This document shows, in pieces, positions 1 to 7,056 of a DNA stretch of 64,000 bases. The notes beneath the pieces were generated by a model. That model was given only the letters and a program-made list of their open reading frames with translations. It was not told where the DNA came from and made no database searches. Position 1 is the first letter of the stretch, and the number at the start of each line of letters is the position of its first letter. The position numbers and the translations under genes are program-made. The stretch is from Zestomonas carbonaria. Lineage in GTDB: Bacteria > Pseudomonadota > Gammaproteobacteria > Pseudomonadales > Pseudomonadaceae. The stretch covers positions 1 through 64,000 of the forward strand of contig NZ_CAJFCI010000042.1 in NCBI RefSeq assembly GCF_904061905.1, written 5' to 3'.

Positions 1-7
1 CCCCCCC

Positions 8-48
8 GTAGCCCGGATGAAATCCGGGAAACCCGCCTCTCGGGCTAC
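8..48. repeat. REP-like palindrome (GTAGCCCGG family)
   Basis: The unit starts GTAGCCCGGAT, ends CGGGCTAC and can fold on itself. The same sequence recurs at 9308-9369 and 12560-12584. The GTAG foot beside a hairpin is the signature of REP elements. It lies just beyond the stop codon of the gene at 52-864, where it could also act as a 3' stem-loop. Confidence 0.75.
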
Positions 49-51
49 CCC

Positions 52-864
52 TCACTGCCGCGCATTGAGCTGTTGCTGAAGGTTCTGCATCTGCGCTTGT
101 AGCGCGCTGATGTTGCGCGTCATCTGCGCGCGGAAGGCGTCGAATTCGGCGGTGTTGTTCTGCGCGCCACGGTTTTCCTGTTCGCTCTTGAGGATCAGCA
201 GGTCCTGCTCCAGGCGGCTGATCGCCACGTTGGGATTGCCCTGCTTCTTCAGCGCCGCGACATCGCCGACGAGCGACTTCACCTGCTCGGCGAGCTTGCC
301 CTGCTCGCCCTGCGCGCTTTTCAGCGCCGCCTGCTCGCTGGCCAGGCCCTGCAGCTTGCTGTCCTGCTTGCCGACAGCATCCTGCTGCGCCTTGAGATCG
401 GCGGTCAGTTGCTCGAAACGCTTGCCGTGGCTGCCCTGCTGGCTGGCCAGGTTCTGCACCTGCCCGCTCAGCTCGGCCAGCTTGCTGTCCAGTTGCTTGA
501 CCTGCAGGCGCAGCGCTTCGCTGCCGCTGGTGACGCTGGATTCGGTGGCCACCACCTTGCCGGAGATGTCCTGGATGCGCCCGGCCGCTTCCTCGCTGAT
601 CCGCGCGAAGCTCTCCTGGGTCGCCACCAGTTGCTGACCCATCAGCTCGATCTGCTGGTGGCTCCACCAGCCGAGCCCGCCGAGGGCGATCACCAGGGCG
701 CCGACCAGCGCCCACAGCGGCCCGGTGCTGGCGCTCTTGACCACCTTGCGCTGGGTGGCCGGCTCGTAGTCGTTCTGGCCGGCGTGACGGCCGAAATCGT
801 GATCCCTCACATCGGTGGTCAGGCTGGGCACGCTGTCCAGCTCATCGAGTGCATCGTTACGCAT
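52..864 (-). CDS. Single-pass membrane protein with long coiled coil
   Basis: This 270-residue protein has a polar N-terminal segment of about 47 residues, one transmembrane segment at about 48-67 (Trp-, Ala- and Gly-rich), and then a heptad-like Gln/Ala/Leu/Lys-rich coiled coil from about 75 to the end. There is no signal peptide, so the N-terminus is probably cytoplasmic and the coiled coil periplasmic. An AAGG sequence lies upstream of the ATG. No enzymatic motif is visible. The layout suggests a scaffold or envelope-spanning tether, but I do not recognise a characterised family. It stands alone, and the neighbouring gene at 1232 is divergent. Confidence 0.8.
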   Translation of the reverse strand: MRNDALDELDSVPSLTTDVRDHDFGRHAGQNDYEPATQRKVVKSASTGPLWALVGALVIALGGLGWWSHQQIELMGQQLVATQESFARISEEAAGRIQDISGKVVATESSVTSGSEALRLQVKQLDSKLAELSGQVQNLASQQGSHGKRFEQLTADLKAQQDAVGKQDSKLQGLASEQAALKSAQGEQGKLAEQVKSLVGDVAALKKQGNPNVAISRLEQDLLILKSEQENRGAQNNTAEFDAFRAQMTRNISALQAQMQNLQQQLNARQ

Positions 865-1231
865 GACAAAACCTTCGGAAGATACGCGCCAGGCGCGAGA
901 TGCCGGCCAGTATACCGGCTCGGGACGTCCCCTTCAGGACCTGTTCCACTATCCGCTTCGCGCCGGCACGGTGCGGGGCGCACTGCCACGGGGCAGTGCC
1001 GGTCCACATCGACAGCCTGGAGGCCGCGAAGTTTCGTCGCCGGAACGTTGGTACGGCATTTGCTGAAGCCTTGGCCTGGGCGTCCGGGGGCGCCTTGCAA
1101 GGAGGCACCCGCGCGGATCGGCCACCAGCCGTCCGCCTCGCCGGTCCAAGGGGGGAGCCTTGGGGCCGGTCTTCTTCGAGCGTTGTACGGACGAACGACT
1201 CGAAGCCTTCTTTCCTGATGTAGAGGGGGCT
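865..1231. other. Gene-free interval between divergent genes
   Basis: About 370 bases lie between the divergent genes at 52-864 and 1232-1510. No reading frame here has both a ribosome-binding site and plausible composition. GC-rich stem-forming stretches occur near 1085-1115, but I recognise no tRNA, riboswitch or repeat. It must hold the promoters of both flanking genes. Confidence 0.5.
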
Positions 1232-1510
1232 ATGCGTATGGAACTGACCAAGGCTGTACTCGACTGCATGCAAGCGCTGCGGCGGCGCTTGCGGGAAGAA
1301 CAGGGCGTGGATATCCGCCTGAGCCAACCCGGCGCGATCAAGGCCATGCTCACCGCCTGCGCCGAGTCGCAGGTCGACGAGACCCGCGCGCTGGGCGAAC
1401 GCCTCGGCGAACTCAGCGGCATCCAGTTGGCCCCACCGCCTCCGCCGGCCCTGAGCGAAGAAGAGCTGATCGCCAAGTACACCCGCTACGCCGGTCCGCT
1501 ACGCGGCTGA
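1232..1510 (+). CDS. Small conserved hypothetical protein
   Basis: This codes for 92 residues. The ATG at 1232 is chosen because a GAGGGGG ribosome-binding site lies just upstream; an ATG two codons further on is also possible. An upstream in-frame extension to 1160 has no such site. The N-terminal half looks helical and basic, and a short Pro-rich stretch lies near residue 70. No signal peptide, membrane segment or catalytic motif is seen. I do not recognise a function. Composition matches the neighbours, so it looks like a real chromosomal gene. Confidence 0.65.
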   Translation: MRMELTKAVLDCMQALRRRLREEQGVDIRLSQPGAIKAMLTACAESQVDETRALGERLGELSGIQLAPPPPPALSEEELIAKYTRYAGPLRG

Positions 1511-1534
1511 GGCCATCGCCCTGGGCGGGGCTCC

Positions 1535-2524
1535 TCAACCGTGCTGGGCGCGCCACCAGTCGCAGAACTCGTCCAGCGCGGTCCACAGGCTGACTCGCGG
1601 CTCGTAGTCGAGGTATTGGCGGGCGCGGCTGATGTCCAGGGAGAAGTCCCGCGCCATCACCGCCATGCCAAGGCGGAACAGCGCCGGCTCGGGACGCCCC
1701 GGCAGCAGCTTGCAGACGCCTTCGTTGAGCGTCGCCAGCCCGTAGGCCAGGCCGAACGGCAGGTGTCGCTCGACCGGCGGCAGCTCGAACTGCCGCAGCA
1801 CGTAGTTGACCACGTCCCACAGCGGCACCGGCGCGCCGTTGCTGATGTTGTAGACCTTGCCGAGTGCCGGTCCGGCCGCCAGCAGGCAACTGAACAGCGC
1901 ATCGTTGAGGTTGTGGATGCTGGTGAAATCGACCTTGTTCAGGCCGTTGCCGATGATCGACAGGCGCCCCTTGCGGTGCATGGCGATCAGTCGCGGGAAG
2001 ATACTGGTGTCGCCGGCACCGGTGACGAAGCGCGGACGCAGGGCGATCACCTCCAGGCCGAACTCGCTGGCGCCGAACACCTTCTGCTCGGCCAGGTACT
2101 TGGTCGCGCCGTAGTGGTCGACGAATTTCCCCGGCACCTGCTCCTCGGTCAGCCCGACATGGGAGCGGCCATCGAAGTACACCGACGGCGACGACAGGTG
2201 CACCAGGCGCCGCACGTCCTGCTTGAGGCAAGCTTCCACCACGTTCTCGGTGACCGTCACGTTGGCCTGGTGGAAATGCTCGTAGGTCCCCCACACGCCG
2301 ACCGCGCCGGCGCAGTGAACCACCATGTCCATCCCCTGGCACAGGCGCTGGACCAGCGCCGGATCGGACAGGTCGCCCTGGATGAATTCGGCGCCGCGCT
2401 TGACCAAGTGCTCGACCGCCTCCCGGCGGCGCCCGTTGACCCGCACCTCCAGCCCCTGCTCCAGGGCGAAACGGGCGAAGCGCCCGCCGATGAACCCGCT
2501 TGCGCCGGTGACCAGGATCTTCAT
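1535..2524 (-). CDS. Extended SDR, NAD(P)-dependent epimerase/dehydratase-like
   Basis: This 329-residue protein has the nucleotide-binding Rossmann motif GASGFIGG near residue 7 and the catalytic YxxxK pair Tyr138 and Lys142, with Ser111/Ser112 in the usual position. The layout matches the NAD-dependent epimerase / 3-beta-hydroxysteroid dehydrogenase-like branch of extended SDRs. Its substrate cannot be read from the sequence; sugar nucleotides or sterol-like alcohols are the known options in this family. It is cytoplasmic, has no signal peptide and is probably transcribed alone. Confidence 0.88.
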   Translation of the reverse strand: MKILVTGASGFIGGRFARFALEQGLEVRVNGRRREAVEHLVKRGAEFIQGDLSDPALVQRLCQGMDMVVHCAGAVGVWGTYEHFHQANVTVTENVVEACLKQDVRRLVHLSSPSVYFDGRSHVGLTEEQVPGKFVDHYGATKYLAEQKVFGASEFGLEVIALRPRFVTGAGDTSIFPRLIAMHRKGRLSIIGNGLNKVDFTSIHNLNDALFSCLLAAGPALGKVYNISNGAPVPLWDVVNYVLRQFELPPVERHLPFGLAYGLATLNEGVCKLLPGRPEPALFRLGMAVMARDFSLDISRARQYLDYEPRVSLWTALDEFCDWWRAQHG

Positions 2525-2683
2525 GGCTGATTCCTTGCTGTTGTTGTGACGCCGATCCTAGCAGCGCCGCCCGGCGACCGCGCTGGCGCAGCGAGCCAAG
2601 CGACTGGCTGTCGCGCGATGGGTATCGTCGCTACGCTCCTCGACCCATCCTGCGGTCGTCTTGCCACGGCGATAACCAAAGCC

Positions 2684-3574
2684 TCACACCTGCACCAGCC
2701 ATCGCCCGGTGTACTTCTCCAGGTGCCGGGTCAGGCTGGCCAGCAGCTCGCCGCCGTTGCGCCAGTGATGCCAGTACAGAGGCACGTCGATCACCCTGCC
2801 CGGCAACAACTCGACCAGTTCGCCGCGTTCCAGCTCGCCCCGCACCTGCTGCTCCGGCACGAGGCCCCAGCCGAAGCCGCCGGAGGTCAGGCGCACGAAG
2901 CCTTCCGAGGACGGGCACAGGTGGTGGATGAAGCCGCCCTCGCCTCCCAGCATGGCGAAGAAACGGTGCTGCAACTGGTCGTCCGGCCCGAACACGATGG
3001 CCGGCGCCCTGGCCAGCGCGGCCGCCGTCACCCCAGCCGCGAAATGCCGGGCGACGAACGCCGGGCTGGCCAGCGCCCGGTAGCGCATCGCCCCCAGCGG
3101 AATGCAGCGCGCGCCGGCCACCGGCTTGTCGCCGGCGCACACGCAACCGGCCACATCGCCGGCGCGCATGCGCTTGAGGCCGACGTCCTGGTCCTCCACC
3201 ACCAGGTCCAGCAGCAGCCCGCGCTCGGCGCAGAAGTCGCCCACCGCGCGCGCCCACCAGGTGGCCAGGCTGTCGGCGTTCAGGGCGATGCGCAGGCGTT
3301 CCGGCAGCCCGCCCTCGTCCAGCGCCGGTACCTGGTCCTGCAGATCGCGTTCGAGCAGGCGCACCTGCTGCACATGGTTGAGCAGGAGGCGGCCGATCTC
3401 GGTCGGCGCCGGCGGCGTGGCACGCAGCAGCACCGGCTGGCCGACCCGCGCCTCGAGCAGCTTGATGCGCTGCGAGACCGCCGATTGCGACAGGCCGAGA
3501 GCCTGCGCGGCACGCTCGAAACCGCCCTGCTCGATCACCGCGGCCAGGGCGGCGAGCAGTTTGTAGTCGAACAT
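2684..3574 (-). CDS. argP: LysR-family regulator ArgP (IciA)
   Basis: This 296-residue LysR-type regulator has an N-terminal winged helix-turn-helix (about residues 1-60, with the typical AAQALGLSQSAVSQ stretch) and a C-terminal effector domain. The ATG at 3574 follows a TAGGAAA ribosome-binding site; the longer in-frame extension upstream has none and is rejected. ArgP controls arginine/lysine export in Escherichia coli by activating argO, with Lys and Arg as opposing effectors. Here a LysE/ArgO exporter gene is two genes away on the other strand, which supports the same role. The 95-base gap to the divergent gene should contain the ArgP-bound region. Confidence 0.88.
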   Translation of the reverse strand: MFDYKLLAALAAVIEQGGFERAAQALGLSQSAVSQRIKLLEARVGQPVLLRATPPAPTEIGRLLLNHVQQVRLLERDLQDQVPALDEGGLPERLRIALNADSLATWWARAVGDFCAERGLLLDLVVEDQDVGLKRMRAGDVAGCVCAGDKPVAGARCIPLGAMRYRALASPAFVARHFAAGVTAAALARAPAIVFGPDDQLQHRFFAMLGGEGGFIHHLCPSSEGFVRLTSGGFGWGLVPEQQVRGELERGELVELLPGRVIDVPLYWHHWRNGGELLASLTRHLEKYTGRWLVQV

Positions 3575-3669
3575 CGATTTTCCTAATGATACATATGGAT
3601 AATTCGTTTTCCTTATACACCTGGCCACCGCAGACTCGCCACATCCCCCGTTCCACAAGGATGGCCACC

Positions 3670-4077
3670 ATGGCTGGCGAAACCTCCCTCTCCCTGCTGC
3701 TGGGCAGCATGTCTCCACGACTGAATCCCGGCGACTACGTGTTCTGCACCCTGGCCGACGCCGCCGCCCTGAATGGCTGCGTCCCCCTGGGCAGCCTTCG
3801 CGAACGCGAAGGGCTGACGGTGATCCTGGACAAGGCCGAGGCCGATCGCCTGGGCCTGGCGTACGACTACATCGCCGCCTGGATCACCCTCGAAGTGCAC
3901 TCCTCGCTCGCGGCGGTCGGCCTCACCGCCGCGTTCGCCAGCGCCCTGGCGCAGGCTGGCGTCAGTTGCAACGTGGTCGCCGGCTACTACCACGACCACC
4001 TGTTCGTCGCCCGCTCCGACGCCGAGCGCGCCCTATCGACACTCCGCGCCCTCGCCGCGCACTCCCGGCCGGAGTGA
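3670..4077 (+). CDS. ACT-domain protein upstream of exporter
   Basis: This 135-residue protein resembles the paired ACT-like small proteins that bind amino acids (DUF2241/ACT_3 type). The ATG at 3670 is preferred because the AAGG at 3657-3660 lies nine bases ahead of it, whereas it directly abuts the ATG at 3661. No membrane segment or catalytic motif is present. It lies five bases upstream of the exporter gene argO and is divergent from argP, so amino-acid sensing or modulation of export is a reasonable inference. That role is not shown by the sequence itself. Confidence 0.8.
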   Translation: MAGETSLSLLLGSMSPRLNPGDYVFCTLADAAALNGCVPLGSLREREGLTVILDKAEADRLGLAYDYIAAWITLEVHSSLAAVGLTAAFASALAQAGVSCNVVAGYYHDHLFVARSDAERALSTLRALAAHSRPE

Positions 4078-4082
4078 CGAGC

Positions 4083-4685
4083 ATGTGGCAGAGCTACCTC
4101 AACGGCCTGCTGGTCGCCGCCGGCCTGATCATCGCCATCGGCGCGCAGAACGCCTTCGTCCTCGCCCAGAGCCTGCGCCGCGAGCACCACCTGCCGGTGG
4201 CCGCGCTGTGCGTGCTGTGCGATGCGCTGCTGGTGACCGCCGGGGTATTCGGCCTGGCCACCCTGCTGACCCAGAGCCCGCTGCTGCTCGGCATCGCCCG
4301 CTGGGGCGGCGCGGCCTTCCTGCTCTGGTATGGCGCCCAGGCGCTGCGTCGCGCCCTGTCCCCGCAGGCCTTGCAGGGCGCGACCGACGCCGGCCCACGC
4401 TCGCGCCGCGCGGTGCTGCTGGCCGCCCTGGCGGTGACCCTGCTCAACCCGCACGTGTACCTGGACACCGTCCTGCTGATCGGCTCCCTCGGCGCCCAGC
4501 AACCGGAGCCCGGCGCCTACGCGCTGGGCGCAGCCAGCGCCTCGGCCCTGTGGTTCTTCGGCCTTGCCCTCGGCACCGCCTGGCTGGCGCCAGTCCTCGC
4601 GCGACCGGCCACCTGGCGCCTGCTCGACCTGGGCGTCGCACTGATGATGTTCAGCGTGGCCTGGCAACTCCTCGGCAAGCCATAG
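4083..4685 (+). CDS. argO: LysE/ArgO-family amino-acid exporter
   Basis: This 200-residue inner-membrane protein has about six hydrophobic segments. The family motif GAQNAFVL sits near residue 20, and a second conserved Asn-Pro-His-Val-Tyr-Leu-Asp patch follows the third segment, as in E. coli ArgO. It exports L-arginine and possibly lysine or canavanine. The start at 4083 follows a GGAG site inside the end of the ACT-domain gene, so the two are co-transcribed. The divergent argP supports ArgO rather than a generic homoserine/threonine (RhtB) exporter. Confidence 0.85.
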   Translation: MWQSYLNGLLVAAGLIIAIGAQNAFVLAQSLRREHHLPVAALCVLCDALLVTAGVFGLATLLTQSPLLLGIARWGGAAFLLWYGAQALRRALSPQALQGATDAGPRSRRAVLLAALAVTLLNPHVYLDTVLLIGSLGAQQPEPGAYALGAASASALWFFGLALGTAWLAPVLARPATWRLLDLGVALMMFSVAWQLLGKP

Positions 4686-4703
4686 CCAGCACGAACGGCC
4701 GTC

Positions 4704-4799
4704 GTAGGGTGCGCCGTGCGCACCGACCCAGTGCCGCGTCACCATTCACTCTGGAACACCGAGCCCCGGTAAGCGGTGCACAATACGGCGCACCCTACG
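4704..4799. repeat. REPIN-like inverted pair (GTAGGGTGCGCC family)
   Basis: The left end reads GTAGGGTGCGCCGTGCGCACC and the right end is its approximate inverse, ending GCGCACCCTAC. About 55 bases of looser sequence lie between. Diverged copies occur at 9189-9290 and around 29442-29502. Two inverted REPs at roughly fixed spacing form a REPIN/BIME, known from Pseudomonas. It sits downstream of argO and may also serve as its 3' structure. Confidence 0.75.
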
Positions 4800-4847
4800 G
4801 GAAAAATCGATGTTTCCCTCGGCTTTTGCAGGATGGGCTATTGCACT

Positions 4848-4911
4848 GGGTCCCCGCGAACGCGGGGACCCAATAAACAAGCCTCGCGAGCAGCGTTCAC
4901 TCCTGCGAGGC
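4848..4911. repeat. Extragenic palindrome plus second stem-loop
   Basis: A perfect palindrome, GGGTCCCCGCGAACGCGGGGACCC, lies at 4848-4871. An imperfect stem, GCCTCGCGAGC...CTGCGAGGC, follows at 4881-4911. The first belongs to the CCCGCG(N)CGCGGG family also found near 27.1, 40.0, 48.4 and 49.5 kb. No T-run follows, so it is not a classical terminator. Confidence 0.65.
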
Positions 4912-4987
4912 CGGTCTTGCCGGATGCTATCCTCGCCCGCTCGTAGCCCCAAGGAAGCCGCCCCTGGACACCCCCGTATTCCTCGCC

Positions 4988-5806
4988 GTGATGGCCGCCG
5001 CCGCCCTGCATGCGGGGTGGAACGCGCTGCTGAAGATCGGCCTCGACCGTTTCCTCACCGCCTCGCTGATCCAGATCGGCGCCGGCCTGCTGGCCCTCGC
5101 CGCCCTCCCCCTGGTGGCCATGCCCAGCGCCGCGGCCTGGCCGTGGATCGTCCTCTCGGCGCTGCTGCACATCGGCTACAACAGCTTCCTCGCCCGCGCC
5201 TACCAGCATGGCGATCTCGGCCAGGCCTACCCGATATCGCGCGGCAGCTCGCCGCTGATCGTCGCCCTGCTGTCGGTCCTGCTGCTGCACGACAGCCTGT
5301 CCGCCGGCCAGCTCGCCGGGCTGCTGATCCTGGTCGCCGGCATCTGGCTGATGGCCCTGCGCGGCGGTCACAGCGGCCGGCTGGAAAATGCGCTGCTGTT
5401 CAACGCGCTGATGACCGCGCTGTTCATCGCCGGCTACACTCTGGCCGACGCCGCCGGCGCGCGGGCCAACCGCGACGCGCTGTCCTATTCGCTGTGGCTG
5501 TTCGCGGTGAACGGCGTGGTGATGGCCTGCGTGATCGCCTTCCAACGCGGCCCCCGGGTGTTCCGCCAGCTCGGCGCGTACTGGCGCAGCGGGCTGGCCG
5601 GCGGGCTGATGTCGATGGCCGCCTACAGCATCGTCATCTGGGCCATGACCCAGGCCCCGGTGGCGCTGGTCTCCGCCCTGCGCGAAAGCAGCGTGGTGTT
5701 CGCCCTGCTGGTCGGCTGGCTGTTCCTCAAGGAGTCGCTACCGGTGATGCGCCTGCTCGCCTGTGCGGTGATCGTCCTCGGCGTGGTGCTGATGAAGCTC
5801 GCCTGA
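4988..5806 (+). CDS. EamA/DMT-superfamily transporter
   Basis: This roughly 272-residue integral membrane protein has about ten hydrophobic segments in two EamA repeats, the layout of drug/metabolite transporters. Substrate unknown. The conventional start is GTG 4988 (or ATG 4991), but neither has a ribosome-binding site. A well-placed AAGGA at 4951-4955 sits eight bases before an in-frame CTG at 4964, which would add eight residues (encoding Asp-Thr-Pro-Val-Phe-Leu-Ala after the initiator). The true start may therefore be the CTG. It appears monocistronic, between repeats and sodB. Confidence 0.82.
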   Translation: MMAAAALHAGWNALLKIGLDRFLTASLIQIGAGLLALAALPLVAMPSAAAWPWIVLSALLHIGYNSFLARAYQHGDLGQAYPISRGSSPLIVALLSVLLLHDSLSAGQLAGLLILVAGIWLMALRGGHSGRLENALLFNALMTALFIAGYTLADAAGARANRDALSYSLWLFAVNGVVMACVIAFQRGPRVFRQLGAYWRSGLAGGLMSMAAYSIVIWAMTQAPVALVSALRESSVVFALLVGWLFLKESLPVMRLLACAVIVLGVVLMKLA

Positions 5807-5865
5807 ACGCGGCCTGCGAGGTCGGGAACAGGCTCTGAGACGGGCTTTCCCACACAGAAGCTGCG

Positions 5866-5894
5866 TGGTTATGACGCAGGTCGGGTGCTATGAT
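5866..5894 (+). promoter_or_regulatory. Putative sodB promoter
   Basis: An extended -10 element, TGCTATGAT (hexamer 5889-5894), lies about 125 bases upstream of the sodB start. The -35 region near 5866 is weak, as is common with extended -10 promoters. The long leader could be a target for iron-responsive small RNA control (PrrF in P. aeruginosa), but I see no specific pairing site. Confidence 0.35.
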
Positions 5895-6018
5895 CGGGGG
5901 CCCGCGGCAACGAGTAGAAAACTACCGCCGCACTTCTGGCCGCCCGTGAACGGCCTCGCAGGTGGCCGGTCGAGCCTGACACGACCGTCCGCCAAGCCCA
6001 GACCTGAGGAGATACACC

Positions 6019-6600
6019 ATGGCTTTTGAATTGCCGCCGCTGCCGTACGAGAAAAACGCTCTCGAGCCGTACATTTCCGCCGAAACCCTGGAATACCACT
6101 ACGGCAAGCACCACAACACCTACGTGGTCAACCTGAACAACCTGGTGCCGGGCACCGAGTTCGAAGGCAAGACCCTGGAAGAAATCGTCAAGACCTCCTC
6201 CGGCGGCATCTTCAACAACGCCGCCCAGGTGTGGAACCACACCTTCTACTGGAACGGCCTGAAGCCCAACGGCGGCGGCCAGCCGACCGGCGCCCTGGCC
6301 GACGCGATCAACGCGGCCTTCGGTTCCTTCGACAAGTTCAAGGAAGAGTTCACCAAGACCGCCATCGGCACCTTCGGCTCCGGCTGGGCCTGGCTGGTCA
6401 AGAAGCAGGACGGCTCCCTGGCCCTGGCCAGCACCATCGGCGCCGGCTGCCCGCTGACCAGCGGCGACACCCCGCTGCTGACCTGCGACGTATGGGAACA
6501 CGCCTACTACATCGACTACCGCAACCTGCGTCCGAAGTACGTCGAGGCGTTCTGGAACCTGGTCAACTGGGACTTCGTCGCAGCCAACTACGCTGCCTGA
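6019..6600 (+). CDS. sodB: Iron superoxide dismutase
   Basis: This 193-residue cytoplasmic enzyme dismutates superoxide. Metal ligands are His27, His74, Asp157 and His161, in the family motifs YHYGKHH, VWNH and DVWEHAYY. The NNAAQ segment with Gln70 is characteristic of the iron rather than the manganese form. A GAGGAG ribosome-binding site precedes the ATG, and a strong terminator follows at 6621. It appears monocistronic. SodB is normally repressed under iron limitation in pseudomonads through small RNAs; this is known for the family and not read from this sequence. Confidence 0.97.
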   Translation: MAFELPPLPYEKNALEPYISAETLEYHYGKHHNTYVVNLNNLVPGTEFEGKTLEEIVKTSSGGIFNNAAQVWNHTFYWNGLKPNGGGQPTGALADAINAAFGSFDKFKEEFTKTAIGTFGSGWAWLVKKQDGSLALASTIGAGCPLTSGDTPLLTCDVWEHAYYIDYRNLRPKYVEAFWNLVNWDFVAANYAA

Positions 6601-6620
6601 TCCCCGGCCCCAGGGCCATG

Positions 6621-6653
6621 AAGAAACCCGGCAATGCCGGGTTTCTTCGTTTT
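6621..6653 (+). terminator. Rho-independent terminator of sodB
   Basis: The stem GAAACCCGGC / GCCGGGTTTC with an AAT loop is followed by TTCGTTTT. It also overlaps the end of the convergent small gene at 6652-6816. Confidence 0.88.
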
Positions 6654-6816
6654 ACGCGGTCGCACTGCGCAACCGCAGGCGCCCCCAGGCCCAGCCACCG
6701 ACCGCCACGGCACCGATGGAAAGCACCGCCCAGGCGATACCCAGCGCCTCGCCGCCAGCCGCTTCCGCCAGTGGCGCCACACCGGACATTGCGATAAACA
6801 GACATAGCCTCTTCAT
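6652..6816 (-). CDS. Small secreted or membrane protein, hypothetical
   Basis: This codes for 54 residues: a basic start followed by a hydrophobic segment ending in an Ala-Glu-Ala-Ala type cleavage site near residue 19, then a second Gly/Ala/Val-rich hydrophobic stretch and an Arg-rich tail. It could be a two-segment membrane protein or a cleaved precursor with one membrane anchor. A GGGAGGGG ribosome-binding site precedes the ATG at 6816, which supports translation. A longer in-frame start at 6882 has no such site. Convergent with sodB. Function unknown. Confidence 0.5.
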   Translation of the reverse strand: MKRLCLFIAMSGVAPLAEAAGGEALGIAWAVLSIGAVAVGGWAWGRLRLRSATA

Positions 6817-6983
6817 CCCCCATCCCCTCCCAAGGGCGGAGCCACAGCCTTCGCGATGCCTGTGCCAGGTGGAAAGCGGCAAATGGCATTCAAGTCGCCG
6901 CGATTCGCACCGACACAGTGCAAGAGACGATACGGACGTTTGGGCCGTGCGCAGACGGGAGTCGAATGATGGCTAATGGCCCT

Positions 6984-7012
6984 TTGACTGCAACCCGCTG
7001 TTTGCCAATACT
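6984..7012 (+). promoter_or_regulatory. Putative sigma-70 promoter of bifA
   Basis: TTGACT (6984-6989) and AATACT (7007-7012) are separated by 17 bases, about 45 bases upstream of the bifA start. No operator is recognised. Confidence 0.5.
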
Positions 7013-7056
7013 CACAGGCGGTCGCACCCCGCCGGCACCGAACAAGGAATAGGCAT

